DNA of 64,000 bases. Origin: Burkholderiales bacterium. GTDB taxonomy: Bacteria > Pseudomonadota > Gammaproteobacteria > Burkholderiales > Nitrosomonadaceae. The notes under the pieces are model-generated. The model saw only the letters and a program-made list of their open reading frames with translations, was not told the DNA's origin and made no database searches. The position numbers and the translations under genes are program-made. This document shows positions 44,525-51,992 of this stretch, piece by piece (the stretch's first letter is position 1; the number at the start of each line of letters is the position of its first letter). The stretch covers positions 744,001 through 808,000 of the forward strand of contig JACKLR010000003.1 in assembly GCA_024235795.1 (NCBI GenBank). The letters are read 5' to 3'.

Positions 44525-45454
44525 ATGCTAATACGCGCTTTCTGTTTGCTGTTATTGATCGGCAGCAATGCCAGCTACGCAGGATTATTTGGTGATGATA
44601 AAGCACGCGAGCAAATCAGTGAGTTACGCCAGCAGGTTGAAGAAATGGAAGCGCGTATCGCCAAGATGGAAGAAGCGCTGAAAAGCCAGGCGCTGCTGGA
44701 TCTCTATTCCCAGGTTGAGACACTCGGACTTGAACTCGGAAGACTGCGTGGACAGATCGAAGTACTCTCAAACGACAATGCTTCGCTGCAAAAGCGGCAA
44801 AAAGATTTCTATATCGATCTGGACAGCCGGTTAAGACAAATAGAAGATCCCAATGCGCCGCTTCCGACCTATAGCGCCCCCGCCGACAGCAGTCCCACTC
44901 CCGTCCCTGAACAATCTACAAACAGCATTGTCGCACCACCTGCAACAGCTTCATCAGAACAACCCGATACGGAAATAGCAGCGCCGCAAGCGCAGTTCAT
45001 GCATGAAGCAGACACGGCGATTGCTGAGCCGGAAACGCAGATCGCCGCTGCTGCTCCCGGACTGGACTTAAGACACGCGGGCGAGACTGAGAAAAAGGCC
45101 TATGAAGCTGCTTACAAACTCTTTAGTAGTGGCAATTACATTAATGCCAGAACACAGTTTTTACTCTTTTTGAATCGGTACCCGCAATCAGGCCTTGCCC
45201 CGAGCGCCGCCTACTGGGTCGGCAATGCGAATTATGCACTGCGTGATTTTCAGGAAGCGATTGACGCCCAAAGAGATCTGATCAATCGCTATCCTGACAG
45301 TCCAAAAGTACCTGACGCAATGCTCAACATTGCCAGCAGCCAAAATGAAATGGCCGACAGCAAAGCGGCCAGAAAAACCCTTGAAGACCTGATCACCCAA
45401 TATCCCTTCAGCGATGCCGCCGAAAAAGCCAAGCAGCGGCTGAACCGGCTTTAA
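44525..45454 (+). CDS. cpoB: Cell division coordinator CpoB (YbgF)
   Basis: The 309-residue periplasmic protein has a signal peptide, an N-terminal coiled coil for trimerisation (ISELRQQVEEMEARIAKMEE), a Pro/Ala-rich linker, and C-terminal TPR repeats from about residue 180 (AYEAAYKLFSSGNYINARTQF and repeats). It coordinates peptidoglycan synthesis with Tol constriction. The gene begins three bases after pal. Confidence 0.95.
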   Translation: MLIRAFCLLLLIGSNASYAGLFGDDKAREQISELRQQVEEMEARIAKMEEALKSQALLDLYSQVETLGLELGRLRGQIEVLSNDNASLQKRQKDFYIDLDSRLRQIEDPNAPLPTYSAPADSSPTPVPEQSTNSIVAPPATASSEQPDTEIAAPQAQFMHEADTAIAEPETQIAAAAPGLDLRHAGETEKKAYEAAYKLFSSGNYINARTQFLLFLNRYPQSGLAPSAAYWVGNANYALRDFQEAIDAQRDLINRYPDSPKVPDAMLNIASSQNEMADSKAARKTLEDLITQYPFSDAAEKAKQRLNRL

Positions 45455-45466
45455 TAAAAGATTGAC

Positions 45467-46162
45467 TTGAGTTTAAGCAGCAGCAAACCAGCTTACCCAA
45501 AGCAGGCCAGAGTTGATACCAAACTATCCCTGCGCATCAGCGAGATATTCTATTCCTTACAGGGCGAAACCAGCCGCGCCGGTCTGCCGACCGTATTCAT
45601 CCGTTTGACAGGCTGTCCGCTGCGTTGCGGTTATTGCGATACTGCCTATGCATTTACCGGCGGTGAGAACACGACCATTGCCGCCATTCTGGCGCAGACG
45701 GCCAATTATCGGACAAAATATGTCACCGTCACCGGCGGTGAACCGCTCGCGCAAAAAAACTCCCTGGCGCTGCTGACCGCACTCTGCGACGCGGATTATT
45801 CCGTTTCTCTGGAAACCAGCGGCACACTCGATATTTCTGATGTCGATCCGCGTGTCAGCAAAATCATGGACATCAAAACACCCGGATCAGGTGAGATGGA
45901 CAAAAACCATTGGGCCAATTTGGATTATCTGAGTTCGCACGACGAAATCAAATTCGTGCTGTGCGATGAAGCGGATTATCGATGGGCGTGCCGGATGATA
46001 CAGGAACACAGTCTGGACAAACACTGTCCGGTGCTGTTCTCGCCCGTTCAAGGACAACTTGATCCTGCCACACTGGCCAACTGGATATTGCGCGATCAAC
46101 TGCCCGTGCGCATGCAGATTCAACTGCACAAATTGCTTTGGGAAGATGGGCCTGGGCGATGA
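45467..46162 (+). CDS. queE: 7-carboxy-7-deazaguanine synthase QueE
   Basis: The 231-residue radical SAM enzyme turns carboxytetrahydropterin into CDG in queuosine synthesis. The cluster motif is CPLRCGYC with Cys50, Cys54 and Cys57, and FYSLQGE and TGGEP are conserved. The start is TTG at 45467, after AAAAGA; no in-frame ATG exists before the core. It follows cpoB by 12 bases, a common tol-pal/queE link. Confidence 0.94.
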   Translation: MSLSSSKPAYPKQARVDTKLSLRISEIFYSLQGETSRAGLPTVFIRLTGCPLRCGYCDTAYAFTGGENTTIAAILAQTANYRTKYVTVTGGEPLAQKNSLALLTALCDADYSVSLETSGTLDISDVDPRVSKIMDIKTPGSGEMDKNHWANLDYLSSHDEIKFVLCDEADYRWACRMIQEHSLDKHCPVLFSPVQGQLDPATLANWILRDQLPVRMQIQLHKLLWEDGPGR

Positions 46163-46166
46163 CCGA

Positions 46167-46285
46167 AAAATCCAAATTTTGTTACAACACTTTGTTACTC
46201 ACAAAAAATGTTTCCTTACATATTAAGTATATGCGGCGTCACCATTTTTTGCTCGTGCCTCGTTTTGTTTAAAACTTTGGATTTT
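46167..46285 (-). repeat. 119-base MITE-like element between queE and queC
   Basis: The spacer is bounded by exact 10-base inverted repeats, AAAATCCAAA (46167-46176) and TTTGGATTTT (46276-46285). The right end, including the adjoining AAAC-rich part and the outer AGAGA, is an inverted copy of the repeat at 43921-43950. There is no coding capacity. The small size, terminal inverted repeats and second copy nearby fit a miniature transposable element or similar dispersed repeat. Confidence 0.55.
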
Positions 46286-46296
46286 CAGAGATACTC

Positions 46297-47007
46297 ATGA
46301 ATCGTTCATCAGAAAACAGAACTAAAGTTGCAGATAAAGCGGTTGTGTTGCTATCCGGCGGGCTTGATTCCGCCACCGCGCTCGCCATTGCTAAAGACCG
46401 AAAATTTGACTGCTACGCGCTCAGCGTCGACTATGGCCAGCGGCATGAGTCAGAACTCACTGCGGCCAGAAACGTTGCCGGTACGTTAGGCGTTGCCGCC
46501 CACAAAATCATCACCGTCGATCTGACTGCGTTCGGCGGCTCAGCGCTAACCGATGATACGATTGCCGTACCAGTTGCGGGTGAAGCAACAACCGGCACTC
46601 CGATCACCTACGTCCCCGCGCGTAACACCATCATGCTGTCGCTTGCATTGGCATGGGCGGAAACGCTGAGTTGCCGGGATATTTTCATCGGCGTCAACGC
46701 CGTCGATTACTCCGGCTACCCGGATTGTCGTCCCGAATATATCCAGGCATTCGAAAAAATGGCCAACCTCGCGACCAAAGCTGCCCTGGAAGGCAGCACA
46801 GTTACCTTCCATGCCCCGCTCATCGATTTACCTAAAAAAGACATCATCCTGACCGGCTTGGCACTCGGCGTCGATTACAGTCTGACGGTCTCATGCTACC
46901 AGGCTGATGAAACGGGTCGTGCATGTGGTGTCTGCGATTCCTGCCGGATTCGGCGGGATGGGTTTGCTGCTGCTGGAGTGGAGGATATGACGCGTTACCG
47001 GGTGTAG
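46297..47007 (+). CDS. queC: 7-cyano-7-deazaguanine synthase QueC
   Basis: The 236-residue ATP-dependent enzyme converts CDG to preQ0 in queuosine synthesis. The PP-loop SGGLDSATAL is at the N-terminus, and the zinc-binding Cys are at the C-terminus in SCYQADETGRACGVCDSCRIR. It acts right after QueE, encoded just upstream beyond the repeat-bearing spacer. Confidence 0.97.
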   Translation: MNRSSENRTKVADKAVVLLSGGLDSATALAIAKDRKFDCYALSVDYGQRHESELTAARNVAGTLGVAAHKIITVDLTAFGGSALTDDTIAVPVAGEATTGTPITYVPARNTIMLSLALAWAETLSCRDIFIGVNAVDYSGYPDCRPEYIQAFEKMANLATKAALEGSTVTFHAPLIDLPKKDIILTGLALGVDYSLTVSCYQADETGRACGVCDSCRIRRDGFAAAGVEDMTRYRV

Positions 47008-47086
47008 CTTTTTGTAAAAACAACTTCAAAAGGACGCAAACACTATATCGCTTGCGTCCTTCATATCTTATGAAATGATTTGGGAA

Positions 47087-47932
47087 CTAATTCACCTGTA
47101 GCGCACCACCTGTCCCAAGCCCACCTTCAACGTCCTGTGCCTCATAATGTTTCAATGCGCGTACCATGCCATTGTAGGCATCAATAAACGCTGCTACTGT
47201 TGCCTTACCGGATGGCGTTCTGGAAAAACCACTTAACGCGGCACCGCCTCTGCTACCAAACGCACCCAGTGCAGCACTAAAGTTGTTTGCGGTTGCACTG
47301 CCTTCTGACGCTGAAATCTGGATTGCCGAACGGATATCAAACAAAGTCAGGGTGACTACGGAGGCTCTTGATTCCATCGCACCGGCCAAATGGCCTATCG
47401 ATGGATGCACCAGAGAACCCAATACACCGGCCATGGCACCACCGACTTGTCCGGTTGATGCATTATCGATAATGATGTTGGGTTCCATATAATAATCGGC
47501 GGCAACACGCTGACCTGCCTGTTGATTGGAGCCAGCACGATATTCCCCTGTATTTCGCTGAATATCCGTTATACGAGAAAGACGGCTGTCTGTCCTTAAA
47601 TTGCCGATGGAAGTAATGACAAAACAATTGGATTGCTGCACAGCCAGACGAATAAGCGGTTCAATAGTCGTGATGTTAGTTGTGCTACCGAACTGGCCAT
47701 ACCAGTCTGCTGCACGGCCGTCATCCACGGCGAGTGTTCCAAGCGTCTTCTCACAACGCTCCAGCATTGGATTGGCACCAACACTGGCACCACCGGCAGC
47801 GGCTCCCGTACTCGCAGTATCATATGTTCCCGGTGTTACGTTTGCACAACCCGCAAGTGCTAAGATGCAGACTGAAAGAACCAACCCCCTGTTTGACTTG
47901 ATCCCGTATCCGATCTTATCTGTCATCGACAT
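47087..47932 (-). CDS. CsgG/HfaB-like lipoprotein
   Basis: The 281-residue protein has a signal peptide with lipobox LALAGC (Cys around 29), then a domain resembling CsgG: IEPLIRLAVQQSNCFVI, and ADYYMEPNIII before a Gly/Ala-rich part and VTLTLFDIRSAIQISASEG. CsgG-type proteins form outer-membrane secretion pores for curli or anchor holdfasts. No curli genes are nearby, so the role is open. It diverges from the Sel1 lipoprotein gene. Confidence 0.75.
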   Translation of the reverse strand: MSMTDKIGYGIKSNRGLVLSVCILALAGCANVTPGTYDTASTGAAAGGASVGANPMLERCEKTLGTLAVDDGRAADWYGQFGSTTNITTIEPLIRLAVQQSNCFVITSIGNLRTDSRLSRITDIQRNTGEYRAGSNQQAGQRVAADYYMEPNIIIDNASTGQVGGAMAGVLGSLVHPSIGHLAGAMESRASVVTLTLFDIRSAIQISASEGSATANNFSAALGAFGSRGGAALSGFSRTPSGKATVAAFIDAYNGMVRALKHYEAQDVEGGLGTGGALQVN

Positions 47933-48041
47933 ATATCTCCCCTTTAATGCAATCCATCATTTTATTAAAACTGAATTTTATTATTCTTATCCCTTGATTA
48001 TAGTATGATAATTATCACATGGTTAAACAAAAAGTTAAAAA

Positions 48042-48656
48042 ATGTTACATCGAAATAAATCCAGACTCCCTATTGTACTGATTATTCTTGTTATTTTAGC
48101 TGTGTTACTGACAGCATGCGCCGCCCCACCTCCCTATACAGGCTATGACCGAGTTTGTGATTCATCCGGTTGTCTTGATCGCCCCATAAATGTTGTTGAG
48201 TATCAAGATCAATCTTCACCCACAATGACGCCCGAGCAGCACCAGGCTGCGGCACTGATTGCAATGGCCGAAGAAGACCCGAAAGCCGCTTACGATCTGG
48301 GTTTGCGCTATTTCAGAGGGGACGGCATCAAACGCAACAGCTATCAGGCCATTCAATGGATGCGCAGTGCCGCAGACCGAGGCAACCTGGCTGCTCAGAA
48401 AGCGCTCGGACAGCTTTACTTGACCGGTCTTGAAGAAATGGGGCCGGATTTTCGTGAAGCGGAAAAATGGTTGTCACTCGCTGCCGGAGCAGGCGACAAA
48501 GAATCGGAAGAGCTGCTCGCTGAAGCCTCTCGTCTCAAACACACCGAAAGACAGTTTCACCTGTGGAGCAACCGCTGGCGCCCGGTTTTCCAGCGTAACT
48601 GGTACTCTAATTACCCTTACCGTTACCAGTGGCGTAATAATGGCTGGTATTACTGA
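48042..48656 (+). CDS. Sel1-repeat lipoprotein
   Basis: The 204-residue product has a signal with lipobox LLTAC (Cys around 26). Two Sel1-like TPR repeats follow: AAYDLGLRYFRGDGIKRNSY with QAIQWMRSAADRGN, then AAQKALGQLYLTG to EAEKWLSLAAGAGD. The C-terminus is rich in Trp, Tyr, Arg and Asn (NRWRPVFQRNWYSNYPYRY). Likely outer-membrane anchored and involved in protein interactions; function unknown. Confidence 0.82.
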   Translation: MLHRNKSRLPIVLIILVILAVLLTACAAPPPYTGYDRVCDSSGCLDRPINVVEYQDQSSPTMTPEQHQAAALIAMAEEDPKAAYDLGLRYFRGDGIKRNSYQAIQWMRSAADRGNLAAQKALGQLYLTGLEEMGPDFREAEKWLSLAAGAGDKESEELLAEASRLKHTERQFHLWSNRWRPVFQRNWYSNYPYRYQWRNNGWYY

Positions 48657-48662
48657 TATCAT

Positions 48663-49142
48663 ATGAGAATTATTTTTCTATTCATATTTTTGATATGTGC
48701 GAGCCTGCTCGGCTACGCACAATACCTGCAGCACGTTGAAAACCTGTTGCCCTGCCCGCTCTGCGTGGCGCAGCGGTTGGCCTACTGGATACTGGGATTG
48801 GCTGCATTACTTGCGTTTATTCGTAATCCCCAGTTGCTTGCGCGCAGGATTTATGGTTTTTTTATGGCGGTTTTTGCGTTGATCGGCGCAGTTGTTGCAT
48901 TCCGCCAATCCTGGCTGATTCGTTACCCTGAGTCGTTTGAGTGCGGTATCAGTCCGGAAGAAGCCTTTCTCAATTCGTTACCGTTTGCACAATGGTGGCC
49001 GGGGATGTTTGAAGCCAACGGTGATTGTACCGATGTCGACTGGGAGTTTCTGTCGTTGGCAATACCGGATTGGTCATTCGTCGCTTTTGTGTGTCTTGGG
49101 GTATTATCGGCGTATGTTTTATTGGCCAGACGAGAGGGATAA
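48663..49142 (+). CDS. dsbB: Disulfide bond formation protein DsbB
   Basis: The 159-residue inner-membrane protein has four helices. The first periplasmic Cys pair is CPLC (Cys31, Cys34) and the second pair lies in CGISPEEAF and NGDC. It reoxidises DsbA and passes electrons to quinone. It begins seven bases after the Sel1 gene. Confidence 0.95.
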   Translation: MRIIFLFIFLICASLLGYAQYLQHVENLLPCPLCVAQRLAYWILGLAALLAFIRNPQLLARRIYGFFMAVFALIGAVVAFRQSWLIRYPESFECGISPEEAFLNSLPFAQWWPGMFEANGDCTDVDWEFLSLAIPDWSFVAFVCLGVLSAYVLLARREG

Positions 49143-49181
49143 TTTCAGTTCATTTTTTCATCAAAATTCTCAGTTTAATGC

Positions 49182-49209
49182 TTGCATTCTATTTTTTTAT
49201 TGATATAAT
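49182..49209 (+). promoter_or_regulatory. Promoter of hemP
   Basis: TTGCAT (49182-49187) and TATAAT (49204-49209) are 16 bases apart. The -10 overlaps the Fur box, so bound Fur should block RNA polymerase. Confidence 0.7.
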
Positions 49210-49225
49210 GAGAATCATTCTCATT
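49207..49225. promoter_or_regulatory. Fur box upstream of hemP
   Basis: AATGAGAATCATTCTCATT is a perfect 19-base palindrome and a close match to the Fur consensus (AATGATAATCATTATCATT-type). It overlaps the -10 of the hemP promoter and lies 20 bases before the ATG. It implies iron-repressed expression of hemP and possibly of the two genes downstream. Confidence 0.88.
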
Positions 49226-49244
49226 TGTATTACTAAAAACAGTT

Positions 49245-49439
49245 ATGGGCAATTCAGTCAAAATTTCGGCACAACCGGACATTCCAGTTAGTCCGCATTT
49301 AACCGCTTTACCGGTACAGGGCAAGATTATAGATAGCAGCACTTTGTTTACCCAGGGCAATATCGTGTTAATCCAGCATCGCGGTGATTGCTATGTATTG
49401 AGACGAACGCGCAATGGTAAGTTAATTCTGACCAAATAA
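49245..49439 (+). CDS. hemP: Hemin uptake protein HemP
   Basis: The 64-residue protein ends with the HemP/HmuP pattern IIDSSTLFTQGNIVLIQHRGD and YVLRRTRNGKLILTK. HemP proteins help activate haem-uptake receptor genes in several Proteobacteria. The strong Fur box in its promoter fits iron control. No haem receptor gene is in this window. Confidence 0.9.
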   Translation: MGNSVKISAQPDIPVSPHLTALPVQGKIIDSSTLFTQGNIVLIQHRGDCYVLRRTRNGKLILTK

Positions 49440-49496
49440 AACCAAGTTATTTTTTGCCGTTGGGGTTGGCCCTTTCTCCTTTGACCACGGCACTTC

Positions 49497-49532
49497 GGCA
49501 AGCCAGCCTGATCCTCCCCAGGCAAGCCAGCC
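49497..49532 (+). repeat. Direct repeat GGCAAGCCAGCC
   Basis: Two exact 12-base copies (49497-49508 and 49521-49532) lie 24 bases apart in the hemP-DUF2325 spacer, the second followed by six T. Part of the segment could form a weak terminator. No function is evident. Confidence 0.5.
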
Positions 49533-49555
49533 TTTTTTGTCAGGAGATTTAAAGT

Positions 49556-50110
49556 ATGAAATTCATGAAAAAATTGGTCTTTGATTTTGTGTCGCCCGCT
49601 ACAGGCCACGCAACAGCTTCAATTTCACCTTTCTCTGTTTTAGCCCGCTTCGAAACACTGCTTGACACGGCTTTGCACGGGGTTAACACTATTATTCGGA
49701 AAGCAAGTACGATTAACCCCGCTTCAACTAAAAAATCGTCCGCTGTTTCGATACCGCTTATCAAAGCATCTACACCTGTTTTCGACAAGCGCGATGCACG
49801 TTTGGCGGGGCGGTCTATACTCTGTGTCGGCGGACAAAAACACTTGTATCCGGCTTATCGCCAGATTGTAGAAGATGCAGGTGGTCATTTTCTGAGTTTC
49901 CACAGTCGTGCGGATACGCCCTTAAGCGAGTTGCACAAATTGCTAAACGTTACTGATATGGTCATCTGCCCGATTGACTGTATCAGACATGAAGCTTTTT
50001 TTGTAACGAAACGCTACTGCGACCGTTTTCACAAACCTTGCGTTATGCTGGATAAATCCAGAGTCACAACGTTTTATAATGGTATTCGGATGTTAAAAAA
50101 TTTACAATGA
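49556..50110 (+). CDS. DUF2325 protein
   Basis: The 184-residue protein has a low-complexity Ser/Thr-rich N-terminal half and a C-terminal DUF2325 domain beginning RSILCVGGQKHLYPAYRQIVEDAGG, then DMVICPIDCIRHEAF and VMLDKSRVTTF. The ATG at 49556 has AGGAG nine bases upstream. The family is of unknown function and is often found beside iron and haem genes; here it follows hemP. Confidence 0.85.
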   Translation: MKFMKKLVFDFVSPATGHATASISPFSVLARFETLLDTALHGVNTIIRKASTINPASTKKSSAVSIPLIKASTPVFDKRDARLAGRSILCVGGQKHLYPAYRQIVEDAGGHFLSFHSRADTPLSELHKLLNVTDMVICPIDCIRHEAFFVTKRYCDRFHKPCVMLDKSRVTTFYNGIRMLKNLQ

Positions 50111-50155
50111 CATAAAATATTCAGTTGATTTTATGTTTGAGAGATAAGATGCACC

Positions 50156-51142
50156 ATGGTTTCAGTTAATTTTCGTTTTATTTTTCTTAGTGTTGTTCTT
50201 TCGATACTTGCTGGGATTGCACTCTCGTCACAGGCCGCCGTTCGAGAATACTGGATTGCCGCAGAAAAAACGGCCTGGAATTATGCGCCCAGTGGAAAAA
50301 ATCTCATTGAAACAGAAAACGGAATGGATGTCTGGGGCGAGACGCTGGTCTATCAGAAATACCGTTATGTGGGCTATCACGATAAGGATTTTTCCAGACC
50401 CATACCACAACCTGAATGGATGGGTATACTGGGTCCACAAATCCGCGCCGAAGTAGGCGATACAATTAAGGTTCATTTTTTGAACAAAACCGATCGGCCG
50501 CTTTCAATACACCCGCATGGCATGCTATACGACAAGGATAACGAAGGCGCAGACGGCGGCGATGGCGCGCTGGTTTTGCCGCAGAAACGATTTACTTATA
50601 TCTGGGTCGTTGATGAAGCATCCGGCCCCGGTCCCAATGATCCATCTTCGATTGTTTGGCTCTACCATTCGCATGTGATGGCCGAAGAGGAAATGAACCT
50701 GGGGTTGGTTGGCACGATTGTGGTGACACGGAAAGGAATGATTCGCTCGAGTGAAGATCCGTCGCCACATGATGTCGATCGAGAATTTACCGCGTTATAT
50801 ATGATTTTTGATGAAGAAGACGGGGAAGAAAGTGGTCTGAAACATGCCGTCAATGGCCGCATTTTTGGCAATCTGAAGGGTTATGAAACCCAACTCGGTG
50901 AGAAGGTACGCTGGCATATTGTTGCTTTGGGTAACGAAGAGGATAATCATACTATTCATTGGCATGGACAGACAGTTTTACATCACGGACGTAGAACTGA
51001 TGTCGTTGAAGTCATGCCAGCCAGCATGGTGACCGTCGATATGGTCACGCGCTCACCCGGAAACTGGTTATTTCATTGCCATGTCAATGACCATATGATG
51101 GCAGGGATGTCGACACGATGGGTTGTTGATAAATCGCAGTAA
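50156..51142 (+). CDS. Two-domain multicopper oxidase, exported
   Basis: The 328-residue protein has a signal peptide (cleavage near SSQAA) and two cupredoxin domains. Copper ligands appear as HPHGMLY and WLYHSHVMAEEE in domain 1, and HTIHWHGQT and HCHVNDHMMAGM in domain 2, where Cys308 and its flanking His form the type 1 and trinuclear sites. Domain 1 lacks a type 1 Cys. Two-domain oxidases assemble as trimers and oxidise metals or phenols in the periplasm. It may follow hemP and DUF2325 in one iron-regulated unit (45-base gap), which would suit a ferroxidase, but that is inference. Confidence 0.9.
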   Translation: MVSVNFRFIFLSVVLSILAGIALSSQAAVREYWIAAEKTAWNYAPSGKNLIETENGMDVWGETLVYQKYRYVGYHDKDFSRPIPQPEWMGILGPQIRAEVGDTIKVHFLNKTDRPLSIHPHGMLYDKDNEGADGGDGALVLPQKRFTYIWVVDEASGPGPNDPSSIVWLYHSHVMAEEEMNLGLVGTIVVTRKGMIRSSEDPSPHDVDREFTALYMIFDEEDGEESGLKHAVNGRIFGNLKGYETQLGEKVRWHIVALGNEEDNHTIHWHGQTVLHHGRRTDVVEVMPASMVTVDMVTRSPGNWLFHCHVNDHMMAGMSTRWVVDKSQ

Positions 51143-51266
51143 TCCGGAGAAAACCTGTAACAAAGAACAGATTTTAGTCTCATAAACATCTCACAGGCGA
51201 ACTAAAGTTTCATTTGATTCGGTCGTAGAAAGAATTTTCCAACCTGAGATTGTCGAGTTCTGCACT

Positions 51267-51461
51267 ATGAGAATAAAAGTAAACTTTAAATCCGGCCATC
51301 AACAGACTTTTATCGTTCCCAAGACCATGCTTGCAACAGATTTTCGTAATCTGGCAGAAGACATTGGTGGCAAAATAGAAAATATAGAATTTTCATTAAC
51401 AAATAAGCATGGCGGTTTATATGATTCTGTACTCAAAGAACCACTGCTATCACCCGAATAA
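51267..51461 (+). CDS. Small hypothetical protein, 64 residues
   Basis: A 64-codon frame reading MRIKVNFKSGHQQTFIVPKT and ending KEPLLSPE. The composition looks protein-like, with alternating beta strands and a polar helix (DFRNLAEDIG), but I do not recognise a family. It sits alone between the multicopper oxidase and the convergent ssb. Confidence 0.55.
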   Translation: MRIKVNFKSGHQQTFIVPKTMLATDFRNLAEDIGGKIENIEFSLTNKHGGLYDSVLKEPLLSPE

Positions 51462-51542
51462 ATAATCAATGTCAAAATGCGATGATCCCTGGCTAGTGTG
51501 GCCTAACGCATTTTTCCAGGGACAATATATCAATTTTTATTC

Positions 51543-51992
51543 CTAAAAGGGAATATCATCTTCCATATCATCAAATCCATTGTTGCTTCTATTGGCTGAA
51601 GACTGGCCGGAAGCGTGCTCATTACCCTCCTTACCGGATGAATCAAAACTGTCACTACCTGGCCGGCTTCCCAACATTTTCATATCTGTAGCAATAATTT
51701 CAGTCGTATAGCGATCCATACCATTTTTATCAGTCCATTTTCGGGTTTCCAGTTTTCCCTCAATATAGACTGAGCGTCCCTTCTTCAAATACTCACCGGC
51801 AATTTCAGCCAATTTCCGGTAAAAAGTAACACGATGCCATTCTGTTTTTTCCTGTTTCTCGCCATTTTTGTCTTTCCAGACTTCAGTTGTCGCCAGAGTA
51901 ATGTTGGTCACAGCATCGCCGCTTGACATATAACGTGTTTCAGGGTCTTTGCCCAGGTTTCCGATAAGAATCACTTTATTGACTGATGCCAT
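51543..51992 (-). CDS. ssb: Single-stranded DNA-binding protein
   Basis: The 149-residue protein begins MASVNKVILIGNLGKDPETRY, has the OB fold with WHRVTFYRKLAEIAGEYLKKG and IEGKLETRKW, then a flexible Ser/Gly-rich linker and the DDIPF tip that binds repair proteins. The ATG at 51992 gives the family start. It overlaps the end of the MFS gene by 17 bases. Confidence 0.97.
   Translation of the reverse strand: MASVNKVILIGNLGKDPETRYMSSGDAVTNITLATTEVWKDKNGEKQEKTEWHRVTFYRKLAEIAGEYLKKGRSVYIEGKLETRKWTDKNGMDRYTTEIIATDMKMLGSRPGSDSFDSSGKEGNEHASGQSSANRSNNGFDDMEDDIPF

Noticed and set aside
47596..48008. Frames overlapping the CsgG-like gene start on both strands
   Set aside because: The minus-strand gene has a lipoprotein signal and a family-like body; the others are shadows of it.
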